From the NCBI GenBank assembly GCA_965218945.1, contig OZ244718.1:930001-994000 (forward strand): DNA of 64,000 bases. Reading direction: 5' to 3'. Below, piece after piece: positions 60,121-64,000 of the stretch. The notes under the pieces are model-generated. The model had not been told where the DNA came from, searched no databases, and worked only from the letters and a program-made list of their open reading frames with translations. This DNA comes from DAOUJW01 sp965218945 (GTDB lineage Bacteria > Chloroflexota > Dehalococcoidia > Lucifugimonadales > UBA2985). A program made the translations under genes and the position numbers. Position 1 is the stretch's first letter. Each line of letters begins with the position of its first letter.

Positions 60121-63100
60121 TCAGGGAGAGTCCGGCGGCGGCGGCGGCTCGGGCCCTTCCACGCATGGCCCCTCACCGAGTTCGTTGACCGCCGCCACAC
60201 CGAATTTGACGGGTCCCACATAGACGATCTTGAAGTATTTGAAACCCGTCGGGGTGCCGTCGGGGTGCTCTGGTGGCGTGGTGGATCCAGGGTGCTCCAC
60301 CTCGTATTCGTCCAGCAGGTAGCCGCCGCAGCCCTCGCTGGCTGAGCCGTAGATGCGGAACTCCGTGATCCATTGCGCGCCGGTTCCGGTCTCGTCCGGC
60401 GCATCCCACCACACGATTTGCCCACCAATGCCGCTGACGGGCGAGTAGGACACCGACACATTGCGGACCGCGCCCGGGACCTCCGAGGGGCCCAGACCGC
60501 CGGGCGGAACGGCAACTGCCAGCAAAATTTCACGCACCGACAGCGTATAGGTGCCTGGGTCCAAGCCCGCTACTTCCAGGTGGTAGATGCCGGTCGCGGT
60601 CGCTGTGTAGGTCAGTCGGCTGTTAAGTCCCTCGCCGCCGTCGTCGTCCTCATCAATGTAGTGGGAGACGTTGAAGGAGTCGCCGTAGAGCGCCAGGATC
60701 GGGTCCGCCTGGGAGCCGCGGCCGGTGTCCGCGCCCTCCAGGTCGAACCGGTATCGCTTGCCCGCCTCCAGATTGACACGGAACCCGTCCAAATCTTCGC
60801 CAGGGTCGATGTTGCCCGTGGCCGAGGCCCCGACCTCGACCCGGCCGGTGGTGGTGGTGTCTCTGGGAAAGTCCGTGTCGGCCTCCGAGGCGCCGTTCGC
60901 GCCCAGCACGATCACCGACAGCGTGTAGGTGCCCGTCGTGTTGGCTGCGCCGGCCACAGCTATGTAGTAGGTGCCTTCCGCGTCGGGCGTGTTGATGACC
61001 CGGCCGTTCTTCCCCACACCGCCGTCGTTACTCCTCGCACCGGAGACCGCCTGTCCTCCCGCATCCTGCAACCCCCAAAGATGCGGATCCGCCAAGTTGC
61101 CTCGGCCGGTATCCGCCCCCTCCACGTCGAACTGGTATCGCTTGCCCTTCTTCAGCTCGACCGCGAACCAGTCGACGTCGAGAGCTGGGGCGATTTCGCC
61201 CGTGACCGAACCGCCGACCTCAACTCTACCGGTGGTGGTGATGCCTTCGGGCAGGTCTTCGCCGTCGGGCTCCGAGACGTTGCCGGAATCGGCTGGCGGG
61301 TCGGCGGAATCGTCGGGCGGCGGCGTGATGTCGCGCACCGACAGCGTGTAGGTGCCGGTGTCGGTTTCATCAAAATCTGCCACACGTAGGTAGTACGTGC
61401 CAGCCGTGGTCGGAGTGAATATCCCCCGGCTGTTCGCACCAATACCGCTGTTGACATCATCCAGAAGGTTGTCCTCGGACTCGTCGTAGAGTGTTAGCGC
61501 CGGGTCCGCCAGGGTACCGCGGCCGGTCGGCGCCCCCTCCAGGTCGATCTGGTAGCGCGTGCCCGCCTCCAGGACGACGCGGAAATAGTCTCGGTCGGCG
61601 AAGGAGCCGATGTTGCCCGTGACCGAGGCCCCGACGTCGACCCGGCCGGTGGTGGCGGTGGTGGCGGGCAGGTCCGTGTCGGCCTCCGAGACGCCGTTCG
61701 CGCCCAGCACGATCACCGACAGCGTGTAGGTGCCTGTCACGCCGTTCGAGGAGGCGACTACGTAGTGAGAGCCGTCCGCGGGCGCCGTGAAGATCCTCCG
61801 GGCGTTGTTCCCTATGCCGCTGTCAAGCGCGTCGGTGACTACATTGCCCAACGCATCGCGCATCCTGCTAAGAACCGGGTCTGTCAGGGTGCCCCGGTTG
61901 GTGTCCGCGCCCTCCAGGTCGATCTGGTATCGCTTGTCCTTCTTCAGATCGACGCGGAACCAGTCAATGTCGAAGACGCTGTCCATGTTGCCCGTGACCG
62001 AGCCGCCGACGTCGACCTGGCCGGTGGTGGTGGCGTCGGCGGGAAAGTCGTCGGACGTCGGCGGCCCCTGCAGACGGACCGTAACCGTGGTCGTCGACGA
62101 CCAGTCCAGGCCCGTATTCGCCCAAGAGTAGAGGCCGGTGCTCAAGCTACCGGCATCGCTGAGCGCGCGGTCGATAGTGACGCCGTCGATCTTGAAAACC
62201 AGGTTCTCCTTGTCATCGTCGGAGAGATCGGCGGTGAGCAATAAGAACAGGGAGCCATCGTTGTTGCCCCCTGGGGCTCCGACATAAAGGCCCCTGATCG
62301 TGTAGTCGTTGTCCCCGACCGAGAACATCGTGTCGCCGGGGTTGCCGACAAGACCGCCCGCGCTGAGACTACTGGTATCCGCAAACCCGTGTGAGACAAG
62401 CACGTCGGCGCTAGTCTTGAGCTCTCCCACCGTCACCACGCCGCACCAGATGTCGCCGGTGTTCAGCGTGCACGGCGAGATGTCACGCACCGACAGCGTG
62501 TAGGTGCCTGTAGCGGTACCTATCGTAGTCGCTTCCAAGGAGTGGGTGCCGGTCGTGGTCGGCGTGTAGACTATCTGACTGTTTTTGTTCGTGGAGTTGA
62601 TGTCGCCGTTGACCTCCAGGACCGTTGCGAATCGGTAGAGTTTGAGGTACGGATCCTCCAGGGTGCCGCGGCCGTTATGCGATCCTTCCAGGTCGAACTG
62701 GTAGATCTTGCCCACCTCCAGAGCGACATCGAACCAGTCCGTATCGGTTGGGGTGCTGATCGTCCCCGTGACCGAGGCCCCGACGTCGACAGTGCTAATG
62801 TTGGTGCCGGAAAAGTCCGTGTCGGCCTCCGAGGCGCCGTTCGCGCCCAGCACGATCACCGACAGCGTGTAGGTGCCCGTCGATTGGTACGCGGCGGCGA
62901 CTACGTAGTGAGCGCCGCTCACGGTCGCCGTGAAGATCGTCCGGGCGTTGTTCCCCACGCCGCTGTCATCGTTCCACGTGCCCGTGATCGTATTGCTCGA
63001 TGCATCGCGCATCGCGTTGAGAAGCGGGTCTGTCAGGCTGCCCCGGTTGGTGTCCGCGCCCTCCAGGTCGATCTGGTATCTCGTGCCCGCCTCCAGCACG

Positions 63101-64000
63101 ACCTTGAACCAGTCCGCGTCGCCGACGGACTCGACGTTGCCCGTGGCCGAGCCGCCGACGTCGACCTGGCCGGTGGTGGTGGTGTCGGCGGGAAAGTCGT
63201 CGGGCGTCGTCGGCTCCGGCAGACGGACCGTGACGGTGTCCCCCGCAGACCAGGTCAGGCCCGACAGACCCCAAGAGTAGAGGCCGGTGGTGCCTTTCGT
63301 GGCGCCGCTGAACGCGAACGTGAGGGTGGTGTCGTCGACCGTGAGCACCAGGCCCGCCTTGTCATCGTCGGTGAGATCGGCGCTGAGCAAGACGTACAGG
63401 GTGCCCGTGACGGTGGTCCCAGTTGGGACTTGGATATAAGCGGCCATGATCGTGTAGTCGTTGTCCCCGACCGAGAACATCGTGTCGTCAGGGTTGCCGG
63501 CAAGGCTGCCCGCGCTGAGGCCGGCTCCATCAGCAAAACCGTGTCCGACAAGCGCGTCGGCGGTAGTCTTGACCTCTCCCACCGTCACCACGCCGCACCA
63601 GATGTCGCCGGTGTTCAGCGTGCACGGCGGGATCTCACGCACCGACAGCGTGTAGGTGCCCGTCGTGACGCTACTTACACCTTCACCTGCCTCTATTGCC
63701 TCTAGGTAGTATGTGCCGCCCGCGGTCGGCGTGTGGATTATCTTGCTGTCGAAGGTTGCGCCACTGTCATCGTTGAGCGCAATGCGGACTCCGGACTCGA
63801 AGAGCTTAAGGAGCGGGTCTTCCAGGGTGCCGCGGCCGTTAAACGGTCCTTCCAGGTCAAACTGGTAAGTCTTGCCCGCCTCCAGGTCGACGCGAAACCA
63901 GTCCGCGTCACCGTCGGTGCCGATGTTGCCGGTGGCCGAGGCCCCGACGTCGACCCGGCCGGTGGTGGCGGTCGTGGCGGGAAAGTCCGTGTCGGCCTCC
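60121..64000 (-). CDS. giant PPC-repeat beta-sandwich protein, N-terminus beyond window (partial)
   Basis: The frame is open without a stop from 60121 to the right edge (at least 1293 codons). A GTG at 63642 is internal, because the same repeats continue upstream of it. The visible part has seven ~115-residue PPC-type (pre-peptidase C-terminal) domains, each with DWF.V.LEAG..Y.DLEG and ending GTYTLSV. Two ~135-residue domains of another type (CTLNTGDIWCGVVTVGE; SVGDNDYTI; TGLYSW; VTVRL) sit between them. The C-terminus is a fibronectin-III-like domain and a Pro-rich tail without anchor motif. Likely secreted or surface-bound, for adhesion or polymer binding. It could be cargo of the element or its chromosomal neighbour. 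Confidence 0.85.
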   Translation of the reverse strand, partial: EADTDFPATTATTGRVDVGASATGNIGTDGDADWFRVDLEAGKTYQFDLEGPFNGRGTLEDPLLKLFESGVRIALNDDSGATFDSKIIHTPTAGGTYYLEAIEAGEGVSSVTTGTYTLSVREIPPCTLNTGDIWCGVVTVGEVKTTADALVGHGFADGAGLSAGSLAGNPDDTMFSVGDNDYTIMAAYIQVPTGTTVTGTLYVLLSADLTDDDKAGLVLTVDDTTLTFAFSGATKGTTGLYSWGLSGLTWSAGDTVTVRLPEPTTPDDFPADTTTTGQVDVGGSATGNVESVGDADWFKVVLEAGTRYQIDLEGADTNRGSLTDPLLNAMRDASSNTITGTWNDDSGVGNNARTIFTATVSGAHYVVAAAYQSTGTYTLSVIVLGANGASEADTDFSGTNISTVDVGASVTGTISTPTDTDWFDVALEVGKIYQFDLEGSHNGRGTLEDPYLKLYRFATVLEVNGDINSTNKNSQIVYTPTTTGTHSLEATTIGTATGTYTLSVRDISPCTLNTGDIWCGVVTVGELKTSADVLVSHGFADTSSLSAGGLVGNPGDTMFSVGDNDYTIRGLYVGAPGGNNDGSLFLLLTADLSDDDKENLVFKIDGVTIDRALSDAGSLSTGLYSWANTGLDWSSTTTVTVRLQGPPTSDDFPADATTTGQVDVGGSVTGNMDSVFDIDWFRVDLKKDKRYQIDLEGADTNRGTLTDPVLSRMRDALGNVVTDALDSGIGNNARRIFTAPADGSHYVVASSNGVTGTYTLSVIVLGANGVSEADTDLPATTATTGRVDVGASVTGNIGSFADRDYFRVVLEAGTRYQIDLEGAPTGRGTLADPALTLYDESEDNLLDDVNSGIGANSRGIFTPTTAGTYYLRVADFDETDTGTYTLSVRDITPPPDDSADPPADSGNVSEPDGEDLPEGITTTGRVEVGGSVTGEIAPALDVDWFAVELKKGKRYQFDVEGADTGRGNLADPHLWGLQDAGGQAVSGARSNDGGVGKNGRVINTPDAEGTYYIAVAGAANTTGTYTLSVIVLGANGASEADTDFPRDTTTTGRVEVGASATGNIDPGEDLDGFRVNLEAGKRYRFDLEGADTGRGSQADPILALYGDSFNVSHYIDEDDDGGEGLNSRLTYTATATGIYHLEVAGLDPGTYTLSVREILLAVAVPPGGLGPSEVPGAVRNVSVSYSPVSGIGGQIVWWDAPDETGTGAQWITEFRIYGSASEGCGGYLLDEYEVEHPGSTTPPEHPDGTPTGFKYFKIVYVGPVKFGVAAVNELGEGPCVEGPEPPPPPDSP

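Noticed and set aside
58076..60223. 715-codon rightward open frame
   Set aside because: It runs antisense through the TPR gene and hairpins, with no ribosome site or domain; the TPR frame on the other strand is unambiguous.
63642..63644. GTG as the start of the giant repeat gene
   Set aside because: The frame continues upstream to the window edge with another PPC domain ending in GTYTLSVREI across this point, so the codon is internal.

Overview
The window looks like a chromosome segment of a Chloroflexota bacterium, most plausibly a marine or soil Dehalococcoidia / SAR202-type lineage. The lineage call is inference. It rests on the gene mix (FGGY kinases, class II aldolases, a CoxL-type molybdoenzyme, an F420-type nitroreductase, two 47-residue DUF5679-like zinc-ribbon proteins) and on gene style (many GTG/TTG starts, strong AGGAGG-type ribosome sites). 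No rRNA or tRNA gene was seen.

Bases 1-36300 are ordinary chromosome. In order: the 3' end of an HpnE-like FAD desaturase; a sugar-acid style operon (2-hydroxyacid dehydrogenase-like protein, FGGY kinase, class II aldolase, a small unknown protein, an epimerase); a second epimerase; a signalling operon combining a STAS antagonist, a receiver-PP2C phosphatase, an RsbW-type kinase, a periplasmic-binding lipoprotein and a large histidine kinase; a DUF502 membrane protein; a peptide-type ABC binding lipoprotein; a lipoprotein metalloprotease; an ammonium transporter; cytochrome c; and a GPP34 protein behind a textbook promoter with an operator-like palindrome. From 19.2 to 24.2 kb lies a segmental duplication. 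One copy is intact (membrane protein, cupin, 5'-nucleotidase). The other has lost its interior and keeps only the membrane gene, the last codons of the cupin and the start and promoter of the nucleotidase. At 24.3-25.0 kb a thioredoxin-like lipoprotein has an in-frame TGA exactly where the first Cys of its CxxC motif belongs, followed by a hairpin of the right size and spacing for a bacterial SECIS element: a probable new selenoprotein. Catabolic genes follow: FAH-family hydrolase, class II aldolase homologue, an orphan molybdoenzyme large subunit, a lactonase, a CMD-family protein and a deazaflavin-type nitroreductase.

Bases 36430-39843 hold two abutting, decayed IS1182-like insertion sequences.

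From 40.3 kb onward the DNA becomes clearly more G+C rich and is read as an integrated conjugative element. It has a large serine recombinase with a ribbon-helix-helix partner at the left end, then one long leftward transfer operon (secreted protein, VirB6-like channel, two pilin-like peptides around a PrgI fusion protein, VirB4 ATPase, VirD4-type coupling ATPase, and a duplicated replication-relaxation-like protein). No classical relaxase is visible. An intergenic block with direct and inverted repeats (54.4-54.9 kb), a repeat-rich 1.1 kb control region (55.7-56.8 kb) with a nine-residue leader peptide, a protein with four tandem helix-turn-helix domains, a nine-repeat TPR protein and a further HTH protein follow. 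The window ends inside a very large leftward gene made of PPC-type beta-sandwich repeats, whose N-terminus lies beyond base 64000. The right end of the element is not seen.
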